Part shown: positions 42,698 through 50,980 of the stretch, piece by piece
Numbering within the stretch: position 1 is the stretch's first letter
Layout: the number at the start of each line of letters is the position of its first letter
Assembly: GCA_021819105.1 (NCBI GenBank)
Contig: JAKASK010000001.1
Location: 4,448 to 68,447, forward strand
From: an archaeon
Lineage (GTDB): Archaea; Thermoproteota; Nitrososphaeria; Nitrososphaerales; Gagatemarchaeaceae
Reading direction: 5' to 3'
Length of the DNA: 64,000 nt
Program-made: the position numbers and the translations under genes
The notes under the pieces: generated by a model
What the model was told of the DNA's origin: nothing
The model's database searches: none
Seen by the model: only the letters and a program-made list of their open reading frames with translations

Positions 42698-44066
42698 ATT
42701 GGATTTCAAGGGAGCAGCTTGGTCGGTGCCCGCTCTCCTTCTCAACGTCCTCTTCCTTGGGACATCCCACGTCCTAAGCATGTTCCCGCTCCAGTACTGG
42801 GCGCTCTACATGCGTATCATGGGGGGGCTCGCTTCGTTGCTACACATGGAGATCCAGGGCGTCTATGATGCAGTATCATTCGCGCTATTGTCTCTTGTCT
42901 TCTTGCTCGCCTACCTGGGCTTCCGTCGGGGGGGCCGGAAGAGAGCACTATTTCGGGCGGTGCAGCTTTGCGGGCTGGTGGCAGCGCCCTTGGGGGTCGA
43001 AGTCTTCCTTTTCGACCGTTCCGAGTTTTTCCTGCCCGTCACCAGATTTCAAGTTGTTTATGGGGTCGCGCCTTGGCTTACAAACTCGGTTTTCATCTTC
43101 CTTGACTTGGCGTCAGTGGCGATTGCGTCGATCACACTCGTCCTGACTGACAAAACCAGGTCAGGAGGAGCGTCGCTGGCAGAAAGGAACGGGTGGGTGG
43201 AGATGAAATCTCGAACCTCACTCGGGAAAACGCTGGCGGCGGCGGCCGCTGAATTCAGGGGGCAGACCTGGGTGAAACGAATGGGGGTACAGGTGGACCA
43301 CGCCTTCTCCGGTCTCGGCGCTCCCCGTTCAGAGTCCCTCGTCGGATCACAGGGCGCAGCAGAGCCTCCCGGAGGGCCAGAAAATCGTTTACGACTGATC
43401 ACACAGCACGGGGGCAAAGTCCGCGAGACCATTGTCGCCCTCGCTGACGTTCTCCGCTACAGGCACCTCACTCCCGGGGCCGAGTCCATGACCAGTTCCG
43501 AGATTGTCATGTTGGCAGGCAAAGTTGCGTCCATCGCCTTCCTCTTCAATGCCGTCTTTTGGTTGGGGTTGATAGCCCCCCAGGTGTTGCTGAATCCGGC
43601 GAAGTTCTGGAGCCTCGAGCTGATAGGGGGGCACCTGGACTTCGGATATTGGGCAATTCTGATTTTCATGGGCGCCTACGCCGCCGCGATCTTCCCCAAG
43701 CGCCGCGGCGAGTCGATTTGGGTCCTGGGAATCGCGTGGGCCGCAGTCGAGCTGGTAGGCGTGGGTGAGACGCTCGCAGTTCAAGGCATCTCGATCGAGC
43801 CTTTGTGGAATCCATGGTGGTGCGCCTATGTCGGGGGACTGGTGCTGTACTTGGCCGTCTCGCTTTGGGTCTTACGAAAGCGCCTGGTGGCGAGCAGGTC
43901 TGTCCTGGCTCTGCTGCTTGCACTGGTGTTGTGGGGTCCGGCCATGTGGGTGACCCCCCTCCCATGGAATGTGCCGGTTTCTGTGATACCTTACGACTTC
44001 ATTGGCCTTGCTCTCGCCCTGAGGCTTACCAGCGGCAACAGGCACCCCAGCGCGGACCGAGATTGA
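42687..44066 (+). CDS. Hypothetical large membrane protein
   Basis: A 459-residue protein with two groups of helices: residues 1-150 (several helices, such as LFLGTSHVLSMFPLQYWALY) and from about 285 to 450 (GYWAILIFMGAYAAAIF, LVLYLAVSLWVL, LLALVLWGPAMWV). The region between (about 150-280) is hydrophilic, with KTLAAAAAEF and VRETIVALADVLRYRHL. Unrecognised. It overlaps the preceding membrane protein gene, likely one transcript. Confidence 0.55.
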   Translation: MKARLDFKGAAWSVPALLLNVLFLGTSHVLSMFPLQYWALYMRIMGGLASLLHMEIQGVYDAVSFALLSLVFLLAYLGFRRGGRKRALFRAVQLCGLVAAPLGVEVFLFDRSEFFLPVTRFQVVYGVAPWLTNSVFIFLDLASVAIASITLVLTDKTRSGGASLAERNGWVEMKSRTSLGKTLAAAAAEFRGQTWVKRMGVQVDHAFSGLGAPRSESLVGSQGAAEPPGGPENRLRLITQHGGKVRETIVALADVLRYRHLTPGAESMTSSEIVMLAGKVASIAFLFNAVFWLGLIAPQVLLNPAKFWSLELIGGHLDFGYWAILIFMGAYAAAIFPKRRGESIWVLGIAWAAVELVGVGETLAVQGISIEPLWNPWWCAYVGGLVLYLAVSLWVLRKRLVASRSVLALLLALVLWGPAMWVTPLPWNVPVSVIPYDFIGLALALRLTSGNRHPSADRD

Positions 44067-44188
44067 CAGGATACGAAGTCTTGCGAGCACACGGTTGGAC
44101 CGCTAGCAGACTCTACGACTCATCGAAGTCCCTTGCCCCGAGACGTGGAACGCGAGTCCAAACCTGCAGTGACCATCAGAGCGCAGCC
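44067..44188. other. Short gap before the pilin remnant
   Basis: No gene visible; the 87-residue frame beginning at 44189 is treated separately as a pilin-like remnant. Confidence 0.3.
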
Positions 44189-44452
44189 ATGTCGCAGGTC
44201 AGCTCGTGGGTCTCCTTCAAGAGAAGACGGGCGCTTGCCGAAGCCGTCGGGACTATCCTTGCAGCCGCGAAGGCGATGGTCGGCGGAGCGGGCGACCTGA
44301 ACAGTTCCTCGACTTGGGCGCAGGTCAGTGTACACGCCTTTTCTTCCAGAGATGCCTGCTCTGGCACTTCTAGCTGGGCGGGAAGCCAAAAACCGGAGCT
44401 GGGACGCGACTCTGCTTTTGAAAGACAGGAAATCTGGAGCCGGAGTCCATAA
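44189..44452 (+). pseudogene. Possible degraded pilin
   Basis: The frame opening at the ATG at 44189 reads RRRALAEAVGTILAAAKAMV after a short leader, which aligns with RRPAISEVIGTVLVTAMTLV at the start of the pilin at 44489. After that the hydrophobic helix breaks off (GGAGDLNSSS) and the rest is not pilin-like, ending at 44452. A decayed duplicate of the next gene is the simplest reading. Confidence 0.4.
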
Positions 44453-44488
44453 CCGATAATATAACAGAAGCCGCACTTTTCAGTTGGT

Positions 44489-45127
44489 TTGAAGCTGACT
44501 TGCCGCAGAAGGCCAGCAATCTCTGAAGTGATAGGCACAGTACTTGTCACCGCCATGACCCTCGTCGCTGGTGCCGCGATCTGGGGGTACGTGAACGGTC
44601 AAGCGGGGGTGGCTTCGCAGGCCTATGGCCAGTCGGTAGGCAACAGCGTCCAGTACCTGGAGGAGAAATTCGCCGTCATCGATATGCAGATAGCGAACGT
44701 GACATGCCCTGGGGGCATAGGCACGTGCGGGTCGTTCACCCTGTGGATTTACAACACCGGGAAGATCCAGCTCACCCTCGAACAGGTCAGGGTTTACGAC
44801 GCCTCGAAGAACTGGAACCTTGACCTTCTATACAACTACGTGACGTCAGGCGGGTCTGTCACAAACCAGGTCACCGACCTCACGGCTGGAGCGTCGAAGT
44901 GTAGCATCCAGGCAAGCACCTATGAGAAGCCGGCTGTCGGAGGAAGTCTCTCGTACTTTGCGCCGATCTCGAACACCACCGAGATCCAGCTTATCGTCCC
45001 CCCGACAACCGCAACCCCCTTGGGATCGACCTGCCCCTCCTTCGGCCAACTGGCGCACACGACCCCCTATTTCGCGGTGGTCGCGGGCAGCTACGGAAAC
45101 TCGTACACCTACAGCCAGATAGGGTGA
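44489..45127 (+). CDS. Pilin-like protein, pilus locus 2
   Basis: A 212-residue protein with signal RRPAISEVIGTVLVTAMTLV, probable cleavage before ISE, then a hydrophobic helix and a head with paired cysteines (VTCPGGIGTCGSF, SKCSIQ, STCPSF). TTG start at 44489. Its stop overlaps the GTG of the next gene (GTGA). Likely a minor pilin of locus 2. Confidence 0.82.
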   Translation: MKLTCRRRPAISEVIGTVLVTAMTLVAGAAIWGYVNGQAGVASQAYGQSVGNSVQYLEEKFAVIDMQIANVTCPGGIGTCGSFTLWIYNTGKIQLTLEQVRVYDASKNWNLDLLYNYVTSGGSVTNQVTDLTAGASKCSIQASTYEKPAVGGSLSYFAPISNTTEIQLIVPPTTATPLGSTCPSFGQLAHTTPYFAVVAGSYGNSYTYSQIG

Positions 45128-46224
45128 GACAAAGAGTGAAAATCCCAGTCCACGCTCGAAAACAGAAGGCAATCTCGGGAATCATCGGTGCCGTGATACT
45201 CTTCACGCTGCTCTTCACGGTAGGCACCGAATACTTCATCTTCGTAAACAATGCCAACACGTTGGAGACCCAGTCTCTCATCGGGAGAGGCAACGCGCTC
45301 GCGGCCAGGCTGGAAGAGGAAGCGATAGTCACGACTAAGCTCAACAGCGGCGGATACGTAGAGTTCTACCTGAATAACACCGGGGGCGCGACCCTCAACG
45401 TCACTTCGGCGATAGTCCTGTCTTCTGCAGGGACAGTCCTCGAATGCGATGGGGTCGGCCTTCCAGCCGGACAGGGGTGCGGAAACACCTCCCCCGGCCT
45501 TCCTCAGGCGGCTAACGTAGGCAGAGGGACGCAGCCGATCGTCACGAACTACAAGTATGTCACCGGCACGGTGGTCCTCAAGCTGACTACGTCGACGGGG
45601 AACGTCTTTTCCGCCACCTACCCGGAGACCGGGGTCTCGCTCGCGTCGCAGGCGCTTTCGAGCGGCGCCATCGGGGACATCTACATACAGCCTCAGTCCT
45701 ACACCTACTACGAAGTCTGCACTTCACCCTCTGGGACCTGCTCGCCCTGCACAAGCGGAACTTGCTTCATCCAGCCTCAGGCCAAGGCGTTCACCATCCC
45801 AGCCGCTTTCATCGCCAACGCCCCCACTGCCTTCAGCGTGAACGTCACCGACTTCAATCCCCAGCAGGCGAACATCACGTTGGACCAGTATAGTTTCATC
45901 GAGCACTTCTGGGGAAAGGGCTCCAGCTTCAGGGTCGCAATCTGGTACTGCGTCTCCGTGAGCGGTAAGACCCTCCAGGTAGATAGTTCATACGAGCCGA
46001 TCACCCTCATCTACGACAAGCCGACGGTGCTGTATTTCGCTTCGGCTTCGCCGGGAGGGTTCGTCCCCTACAGCCTTGGAGGCTCTAACAGTCCTCCTTC
46101 GAGCACCATCGCTTCCGTCTTCATAATCTCCCACGGATGGGAGGGGGTATCCACCGCTAACCTCGCCACAACCACTCAGAACTACGGGCAGAACAGCCCC
46201 TACGTCTCGACCCTGTACACCTAG
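45124..46224 (+). CDS. Large pilin-like protein with cysteine-rich insert, pilus locus 2
   Basis: A 366-residue protein. The prepilin-like signal is RKQKAISGIIGAVILFTLLF. The head has beta-like segments (GGYVEFYLNNTGGATLNV), two cysteine pairs near residues 109-118, and a short Cys-dense loop, VCTSPSGTCSPCTSGTC, at about residues 198-215. Disulphides probably stabilise an exposed loop, suggesting an adhesive or tip pilin. It ends 3 bases before the ATPase start. Confidence 0.78.
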   Translation: MRQRVKIPVHARKQKAISGIIGAVILFTLLFTVGTEYFIFVNNANTLETQSLIGRGNALAARLEEEAIVTTKLNSGGYVEFYLNNTGGATLNVTSAIVLSSAGTVLECDGVGLPAGQGCGNTSPGLPQAANVGRGTQPIVTNYKYVTGTVVLKLTTSTGNVFSATYPETGVSLASQALSSGAIGDIYIQPQSYTYYEVCTSPSGTCSPCTSGTCFIQPQAKAFTIPAAFIANAPTAFSVNVTDFNPQQANITLDQYSFIEHFWGKGSSFRVAIWYCVSVSGKTLQVDSSYEPITLIYDKPTVLYFASASPGGFVPYSLGGSNSPPSSTIASVFIISHGWEGVSTANLATTTQNYGQNSPYVSTLYT

Positions 46225-46227
46225 CGA

Positions 46228-49197
46228 GTGAATGAGATGAAACTCGGTCTCGGGGGCAGTAAGAGCGGCCCGGTAGAAAAGGCAGAGGCGAAGCAGAGCT
46301 ATGTCGTCAGGTTCCCGTTCACAGGTACCCCAGCTCCCGCGGGGGGGAAGCTGCTCGACCGCTACCCGCTCATCAACCCCTACGCCTACGCCGCGATAAT
46401 CGAAGACGCCAACGGTGGGACGAAGTACTACCTCGACGAGGTGCCCCTCACCCCGCAGGAGGCGAAGGTCTACAGCTACATCCTCGACAAACTCGAGACC
46501 GAGCTCACCATCCCGCGCACCGAGGTCGACCCGAAGAGGTACTTCGCTGAGCAGGCGAAGCGCATCGTCGCGAAGTACGGCATAAAGGTCGCGCCCCTCC
46601 CCTGGGCGAAGATCCTGTACTTCGCGGAGAGGGACCTGGTGGGCTTCGGGGTCCTCGACGCCCTGCTCAAGGACCCGAACATCGAAGACATCTCCATCGA
46701 CGGCGTCGGGAAGCCGCTGTTCGTCTATCACAGGAGGTTCGAGAGCCTCGGGACCAACCTCGTGTTCACCAAGGACCTTGCGCTCGACAATCTGATCACC
46801 AGGCTCGCCCACATGGCCGGGAAGCACATTTCCACGGCATTCCCCATACTCCAGGGGACCCTCCCAGGCAGGCACAGGCTGATGGCGACTTTCAGGAGGG
46901 AGATATCTCCCTACGGCAGCACGCTCACGGTCCGCAAATTCAGAGAAGACCCGCTCACGATCGTCGACCTACTCAACTCCAGGGTTATCGACCAGAAGAT
47001 GGCGGCCTACTTCTGGCTGCTGATGGAGAACAAGGCGACAAGCCTCGTGGTTGGGAGCACTGGAAGCGGAAAGACGACGCTCCTCAACGCCCTCCTCACC
47101 CTCACCCGCACCAACTCGAAGATTGTCACAATCGAAGAGGTTCAAGAAGTGAACATACCTCACTTCAACTGGACCGCGCTGCTCGCCAGGGAGAACTATG
47201 GGTCGACCAGCGATTCTTCGAGCCAGGTCAATCTATTCGACCTTGTGAAGGCGGCCATGAGGATGAGGCCAGACATCATAGTCGTAGGAGAGGTCAGGGG
47301 CGAAGAGGCCTACGTCCTCTTCCAGGCCATCAGCACCGGTCACGGCGGCGCGTGCTTGCCCGGCGATGAGCCCGTGCTGGCGCGCTTGGATGGCACAGTC
47401 AGGTACCTTCCCATCAGGTCATTGGTCGAAGCAATCGAGGGAGGGGCAAAAGCCGAGGTCGTTTCCTTCCAAGAAGGATCGCGGCCCGGGTTCGCGCCAG
47501 TGACCGACGTCGTGAACAAGACCGGCACCAAGACGTTCATCGAATTCAAGCTAAGGCATGGGAAGACCATCCGGGTCCATGACGAGCACCCGTTGTTGGT
47601 CCAAAAAGGGGGCGTCCTCGTAAATGTGCGCGCGACAGACGCCAAGATAGGAGACCTCATCCCTGTCCCCGGCGAAGTCCCCTGCATCGAGTCGGTCAGG
47701 GAGATCGACGTGCTGGAGCTCCTGGGCAGAGGCGCGGAGTCTGACAAGCTGTATGTGAGGGGGGCGAACCTGCAGATCGCATCCTCTGGCGCCGGGTCGC
47801 TGTCCCGCCAACTGCTCTGGGAAACCAGGTCCTACCGCCCCGGTAGGGGCCAACCGTACCACGGTGTCCCAGTCGGCCTTCTAGATCAGGGGCACGTCGT
47901 TCCCACCTCCCAGCACACCATCGTGTATGGAGCAGAAGGAAGGCATGGGGTCCCAGCGAAGCTGCCGCTGACCCGCGACTTCGGCAACCTAATCGGCTGG
48001 TACTTGGCGGACGGCGTCGTAGAGGAAAGGCGCAGGGTCGTATTCCACCCAGGGCGATCCAGAAAGGACGCAGAATCGATACGGTTGTCCGCTATCAGGG
48101 TCGGGCTCACCCCGAAGTCCGTGCGGATATTCAGCAGCAGGGACGGCCAGCTCCATGTTGCGATCGAGTCGAAGGTGTTCGCCCACGTGGTTGACAAGCT
48201 CGGCATCGGTCGCGACTCTTACAGCAGGAGGGTTCCTGACCTGGCATTCAACTCGCCTCAGGCATTCAGAGAAGGCCTCCTCCACGGGTATTGGAGGGGG
48301 GACGGACGCGTCAGACCACGCGGGAAGAGGAGCTTCGAGGCAATCGCTGAAACGGCAAGCATTGACCTTGCCAGGTCGCTCCACCTGCTCCTAAAGTCTC
48401 TGGCCATCGACTCGGCGGTGGACTACTGTAAGCCTCGCCATCGGACCGACAGATTCGACGAGAAAAGCCCTCGCTACGCGCTCAGGATCATCCCAGGTCC
48501 AGGAAAGGCGAGGTTCCGCGACATCATTCCAAGCCTGGCGCGTTACAGCAGCAAGGCATCGAAGGAGTCGCCAGCAGTGCAGTACGAGCCCATCGTATCT
48601 ATTTCCACCTTCACCTCGGACTCCAGGCTCTATGACTTGGAGGTGGCAGGAAGAGGCAACTTCCTCCACGGCTCTTCCGCATTTTCACACAACTGCACCA
48701 TCCACGCGGACGACGTGGAATCAGCGATTCAAAGGCTGACATCGAAGCCGATGGACGTTCCTCCCGCTTTCGTCCCGTTCCTTGACCTGACTTTCACCGT
48801 CCGGAGAATCTCAGTCCCCAACCCGTCCGGAGGGTTCAGGGCAGTCAGGAGAATCGTCTCCGTCGACGAGGTGGTCAAGGTCGGCGAGTACTTCAACACC
48901 TTCAGATGGAATCCCTCGTCTGACACCTTCAGGGTCGCAGAGCTGCGCGGAAGCCCAAAGCTGAACCGCCTAGCCAAGGACCTCGGGGTCAGCCTCGCAG
49001 ACGTCACCGAGGAGCTGAACAAGAGGGCCCTGATCCTCCGCTGGCTCCAGGAGAGGGGGGTCCGCAACTTTAGGGAGGTCTCTGCGATGCTCGAAGACTA
49101 CGCCTCGAAGCCCGGCCCTGTCCTCCAAAAGGCAGTCAAGGACCTCGGCATCGCGACGACCCCCGAAGCCATCGCGGCGGAAGGGTTCAAGATTTGA
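46228..49197 (+). CDS. Type IV pilus/FlaI-like secretion ATPase 2 with intein
   Basis: The motor of pilus locus 2, a 989-residue precursor (about 540 after splicing). The N-domain is followed by Walker A GSTGSGKT (Lys282), the intact IVTIEEVQEVNI strand, DIIVVGEVRGEEAYV and STGHGGA, where the intein splits the conserved GHGG-x-x-TIHAD motif; the rest, CTIHADDVESAIQRL, follows. No N-terminal membrane helices, unlike ATPase 1. GTG start at 46228; the stop overlaps the next TTG start. Confidence 0.9.
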   Translation: MNEMKLGLGGSKSGPVEKAEAKQSYVVRFPFTGTPAPAGGKLLDRYPLINPYAYAAIIEDANGGTKYYLDEVPLTPQEAKVYSYILDKLETELTIPRTEVDPKRYFAEQAKRIVAKYGIKVAPLPWAKILYFAERDLVGFGVLDALLKDPNIEDISIDGVGKPLFVYHRRFESLGTNLVFTKDLALDNLITRLAHMAGKHISTAFPILQGTLPGRHRLMATFRREISPYGSTLTVRKFREDPLTIVDLLNSRVIDQKMAAYFWLLMENKATSLVVGSTGSGKTTLLNALLTLTRTNSKIVTIEEVQEVNIPHFNWTALLARENYGSTSDSSSQVNLFDLVKAAMRMRPDIIVVGEVRGEEAYVLFQAISTGHGGACLPGDEPVLARLDGTVRYLPIRSLVEAIEGGAKAEVVSFQEGSRPGFAPVTDVVNKTGTKTFIEFKLRHGKTIRVHDEHPLLVQKGGVLVNVRATDAKIGDLIPVPGEVPCIESVREIDVLELLGRGAESDKLYVRGANLQIASSGAGSLSRQLLWETRSYRPGRGQPYHGVPVGLLDQGHVVPTSQHTIVYGAEGRHGVPAKLPLTRDFGNLIGWYLADGVVEERRRVVFHPGRSRKDAESIRLSAIRVGLTPKSVRIFSSRDGQLHVAIESKVFAHVVDKLGIGRDSYSRRVPDLAFNSPQAFREGLLHGYWRGDGRVRPRGKRSFEAIAETASIDLARSLHLLLKSLAIDSAVDYCKPRHRTDRFDEKSPRYALRIIPGPGKARFRDIIPSLARYSSKASKESPAVQYEPIVSISTFTSDSRLYDLEVAGRGNFLHGSSAFSHNCTIHADDVESAIQRLTSKPMDVPPAFVPFLDLTFTVRRISVPNPSGGFRAVRRIVSVDEVVKVGEYFNTFRWNPSSDTFRVAELRGSPKLNRLAKDLGVSLADVTEELNKRALILRWLQERGVRNFREVSAMLEDYASKPGPVLQKAVKDLGIATTPEAIAAEGFKI
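47353..48693 (+). other. Intein with LAGLIDADG endonuclease in pilus ATPase 2
   Basis: A 447-residue insertion (precursor residues 376-822). It begins with Cys in CLPGDEPVLARLDG, carries the block B HDEHPLLVQKGG, the endonuclease helices LIGWYLADGVVEER and LLHGYWRGDGRVR, and ends AFSHN, followed by Cys as +1 residue. The site lies inside the His-box of the motor (GHGGA^CTIHAD), different from the site used in ATPase 1. Confidence 0.9.
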
Positions 49198-50927
49198 AGA
49201 CGTCGGGCAAGGCGACCCCAAGGTCATCCGCCGAAGGACTTGGGCCGCTTGATGTGGTCTCAGGCCTGGCTTACAGGATCTTCGGCCGCTACTCCAATGG
49301 CATAGCGGCCAACTCACCCTGGCTCAGGGACGAGATACTAAAATCGAACATGAGGATAACCCCCGAAGGACTGATCTCCCTGGCCTTCCTGGGAGGGGTG
49401 ATATCCGCCGTCGCCTTTGTGGCTGAGATAGGTCTGGCCCTCGTCCTGGCCAACCCCCTGCTCCTCCTGATCTCCGGGGCGTTCGCTGCGACCCCTCCCC
49501 TGGTCTTTCTCATCATCATGCGGGCGCCGCGCATCAGCCAGGGGTCGCGTTCCGCTGCACTGGACAACGAGCTCCCTTTCATGGTTGGCTTCATAGTCGT
49601 CTTGGCCGGAGGAGGCATCTCCCCCATCGCGTCGATCCGCAGGATAGCCCGGATGTCCGACGTGTTCCCCAACGCTGCCAAGGAGTGCCGACGGATTCTG
49701 CTGGACATCGACGTGTTCGGCCTCGACCCGGTGACTGCATTGGAAAAGGCGGCGGAGACGAGTCCCAACAAGCCCTTCGCGGAGCTCTTGTACGGGTACA
49801 CAACCATCATCAAGACAGGGGGAGACATGAACTCCTTCCTCGCAAACAAGCTGAAGGAGATCTATGAGGCCAGGGCGCTAAGAGTCAAGAAGTCCTCCGA
49901 GACCATAGGGACCCTCGCGGAAGGGTACGTCACCGTCACCTCGGTACTGGGCATAAGCCTGTTTGTCCTCTTTCAGGCAGAGGCGCTCATCAGTCACTCT
50001 TCGTCGGGGCTCCAGGGGATCGAAGTCTTCGGACTGGTGGGGGTCCCCGCCTTTTCTGTGCTCTTCATCTATCTTCTGAACGCCGTCCAGGCAAGGTACC
50101 CCTATGTCGACTACGCCCCGTTCGTGGTCTTCGGGCTGTCTATCCCCGTGGGCATCGTGTTCTTCGTCCTCCCATTGCCGCTGACGCTCTTCGAGCACAC
50201 TTCGGTGGCTCTCATACTGATGTCGCTGGCGCCGACGGTGGTGGCTGTAAGGGCTACAAGGGAAAGGACGGCGCTGGAGAAAGCCCTCCCTGACTTCATC
50301 AGGGACATCTCCGAAGGGAGGAAGATAGGGCTCTCGCCCGAACAGACCATCCAGGCGCTCGCAGACAAGCACTACGGCCTCCTTTCGAAGCACGTGAAGA
50401 AGATGAGCGCCCAGGTGTCGTGGGGCGTCTCCACCGTACAGGTCATCTCCACCTTCGCCAGGGAGGTCAGGAGCTGGGTCACCAGGGAAGCAGGGATGCT
50501 CCTAACGGAGGTGATCGACGTCGGTGGAGGCACCGTCAGGAGCTTCTCTGACATGGCCGACTTCTCGCGGAAGATGAACGACCTGGAAAGCGAGAAGCGG
50601 TCTTCGCTCAAGCCCTACCTCTTCATCTGCTACTTCTCGTCGATAATGGTCGTCGTCACGACGTTCATCATGGTGTACTTCATCTCCACGCCCATCAACT
50701 TCGGCTCCTCCAGCAGTTTTGCCCCTCCGCCCCCCACAATCAACAGGTCAGCCATCGACATACTCCTGACGGTCTCCGTGGTCGAGAGCTGGTTCATCGG
50801 CATGGTCGCGGGGAAGATGGGGGAAGGGGGCGTGGCCGAGGGGTTCAAGCACGCCCTCGCCCTGGTTGTGATCGCCCTCGTTTCGGTTTTCATCGCCCAG
50901 GCGTTCATCCACGTCAGCATATTGTAG
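49194..50927 (+). CDS. Fused double FlaJ/TadC-like pilus platform protein
   Basis: A 577-residue membrane protein holding two GspF-type halves in one chain. The first half has DNELPFMVGFIVVLAGGGIS and LDIDVFGLDPVTALEKAAE, the second has ALPDFIRDISEGRKIGLSP and LSKHVKKMSAQVSWG. They correspond in order to the two separate genes at 24031 and 24928 in locus 1. About nine helices. The start is TTG at 49194, overlapping the ATPase stop (TTGA), so translation is coupled. Confidence 0.87.
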   Translation: MKTSGKATPRSSAEGLGPLDVVSGLAYRIFGRYSNGIAANSPWLRDEILKSNMRITPEGLISLAFLGGVISAVAFVAEIGLALVLANPLLLLISGAFAATPPLVFLIIMRAPRISQGSRSAALDNELPFMVGFIVVLAGGGISPIASIRRIARMSDVFPNAAKECRRILLDIDVFGLDPVTALEKAAETSPNKPFAELLYGYTTIIKTGGDMNSFLANKLKEIYEARALRVKKSSETIGTLAEGYVTVTSVLGISLFVLFQAEALISHSSSGLQGIEVFGLVGVPAFSVLFIYLLNAVQARYPYVDYAPFVVFGLSIPVGIVFFVLPLPLTLFEHTSVALILMSLAPTVVAVRATRERTALEKALPDFIRDISEGRKIGLSPEQTIQALADKHYGLLSKHVKKMSAQVSWGVSTVQVISTFAREVRSWVTREAGMLLTEVIDVGGGTVRSFSDMADFSRKMNDLESEKRSSLKPYLFICYFSSIMVVVTTFIMVYFISTPINFGSSSSFAPPPPTINRSAIDILLTVSVVESWFIGMVAGKMGEGGVAEGFKHALALVVIALVSVFIAQAFIHVSIL

Positions 50928-50980
50928 CCCGGTGACATAGATTGCGAATTCTTACTCGGGTTCCTCGAAGCTGAAATATC

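Noticed and set aside
44176-44556. 126-codon minus-strand frame near pilus locus 2
   Set aside because: It overlaps the opposite-strand pilin start and reads as its shadow.
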